Source of the DNA: Lithospermum erythrorhizon
Lineage: Eukaryota; Streptophyta; Magnoliopsida; Boraginales; Boraginaceae
DNA length: 64,000 bases
Direction of reading: 5' to 3'
Assembly (NCBI GenBank): GCA_019722365.1
Contig: JADFUC010000765.1
Coordinates: forward strand, 124,001 to 188,000
Shown: positions 63,336 to 64,000 of the stretch, in pieces
Numbering within the stretch: position 1 is the first letter of the stretch
How the letters are laid out: each line of letters starts with the position of its first letter
Notes under the pieces: model-generated
Seen by the model: only the letters and a program-made list of their open reading frames with translations
The model's database searches: none
What the model was told of the DNA's origin: nothing
Translations under genes and position numbers: made by a program

Positions 63336-64000
63336 TCAAGTTGTAAATTCGTACGCTTTGTTACAACCTTTATACTCATCGAAAATGCTACTAACTGAAC
63401 AATCATCATGAACTCGCCAAATTGTTTCGCCCAAAAGATTTGCAAGAATGTGTTAACGCTAACTCCGCGAAAGTAGCTTTTTCTCCATTGGGCTTAATCA
63501 GATTTGTAACGATAACTTCTTGAAATATGCCGCTAGATAGCCTCTCGACAGCAGGTGGGCTGCAAGATGAGAATAAGAATATATGTCATGCACTGATTTC
63601 AATAAGATGGAGAGCTACAATCTCTCTAATAAGGTTAGATATGAGACCATTAATCACCAAGTTACAGCGATGTATTAAAAAATATCAACCAACAACTCAT
63701 TGAAATTCAAGAAAACATCTCTTACAATGAATTATTTTTGGCAGCCTTTGCACAAAACTAACAAATCAATGTATGCTCTTAAACAGTTGGCAGCCTTTGC
63801 ACAAAACTAATACATTGTTACCTAAAAACAGCATGAGTGCAGCATGCATAGACTTCTCTAGCCCCTTCCGCATGCAACAATGCTGCACCTTTGGCAATAG
63901 TACCTAAACGTGCAATAAAATATCTGGTTAGAACTCATGTTTCATAACTTAAACCCTCATAGATAAATGATCAATTATTTATTACACAATATTTTTGGGA
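63336..64000 (-). pseudogene. Ribose-phosphate pyrophosphokinase (PRPP synthetase), 3' end, last exon frame-shifted
   Basis: Two exons on the minus strand. Exon 63903-63822 encodes (G)TIAKGAALLHAEGAREVYACC, then THAVF, the region after the PRPP-binding loop. A 262-nt intron follows. The last exon, from 63559 down, encodes SPPAVERLSSGIFQEVIVTN. The conserved end ANLLGETIWRVHDDCSVSSIF then appears in another frame, with stop at 63338-63336, so a net shift of one base lies between about 63495 and 63445. The uncorrected frame stops near 63413. The enzyme makes PRPP from ribose 5-phosphate and ATP for nucleotide and amino-acid synthesis. Upstream exons lie outside the window. Family identity is clear. 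Pseudogene versus sequence error is open. Confidence 0.82.
63738..63810. repeat. Direct repeat in the PRPP synthetase intron, period 49
   Basis: TTGGCAGCCTTTGCACAAAA, continuing CTAA, occurs at 63738 and again at 63787. It lies inside the last intron close to the donor site. Confidence 0.9.

Noticed and set aside
1..64000. CRISPR arrays, bacterial operons, organellar insertions or endogenous pararetrovirus
   Set aside because: The tandem repeat at 56.7 kb has no spacers. Gene structure is plant-nuclear throughout, no chloroplast or mitochondrial gene was recognised, and the reverse transcriptase remnants all fit LINE or Ty3/gypsy families.

Overview
This is nuclear DNA from a flowering plant, most likely a eudicot. 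The genes have AT-rich introns with GT..AG ends, the tRNA is of nuclear plant type, and the spacers hold decayed plant LINE, Ty3/gypsy, Stowaway-like and hAT-like elements. I could not place the species. Seven protein-coding loci and one tRNA gene can be supported. For most of them I rebuilt the exons by joining GT..AG introns until one frame ran through the conserved family motifs.

Layout. At 0.2-0.8 kb lies a frameshifted pectin methylesterase/invertase inhibitor gene (+). A tRNA-Cys(GCA) gene follows at 1.9 kb, and a foldback or Pack-MULE-like element at 2.2-3.0 kb. At 3.9-7.0 kb is a seven-exon gene for a divergent homeodomain protein (+), and at 8.3-11.7 kb a nine-exon gene for a Man1/Src1p C-terminal domain membrane protein (+). 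At 15.2-18.6 kb is a six-exon gene for a Golgi pectin-type methyltransferase (+) with one GT..TG intron. At 20.0-21.3 kb is a two-exon gene of unknown function (-). At 26.7-29.9 kb is a TOM2A-type tetraspanin gene (+) with a 5' UTR intron and a prenylation motif at the C-terminus.

From about 30 to 57 kb I see no intact gene. This stretch holds a second copy of a hAT-like MITE, a degenerate L1-type LINE (36.3-37.6 kb), an LTR-like block (38.3-40.3 kb) and a decayed Tat-like Ty3/gypsy element read on the minus strand (42.8-51.7 kb). The gypsy element has paired LTRs, a primer-binding site, and gag-PR-RT-RNaseH-INT remnants. Beyond it are a CACTA-like terminus, a cluster of AT-rich related repeats and a 45-50 bp minisatellite. 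At 58.1-61.8 kb is a nine-exon type I inositol-polyphosphate 5-phosphatase gene (+) with a frameshift in exon 7. The 3' end of a ribose-phosphate pyrophosphokinase gene (-) lies at 63.3-63.9 kb, runs off the window, and also has a shifted last exon.

The genes share no pathway and look like ordinary unlinked plant genes. Points worth a second look are the GT..TG intron, a tandem duplication that doubles a splice acceptor, a duplicated intron, the minisatellite made of splice-acceptor-like units, the foldback element with GC-rich cargo, and single-indel lesions in three of the seven genes. I found no clear new multi-gene system.
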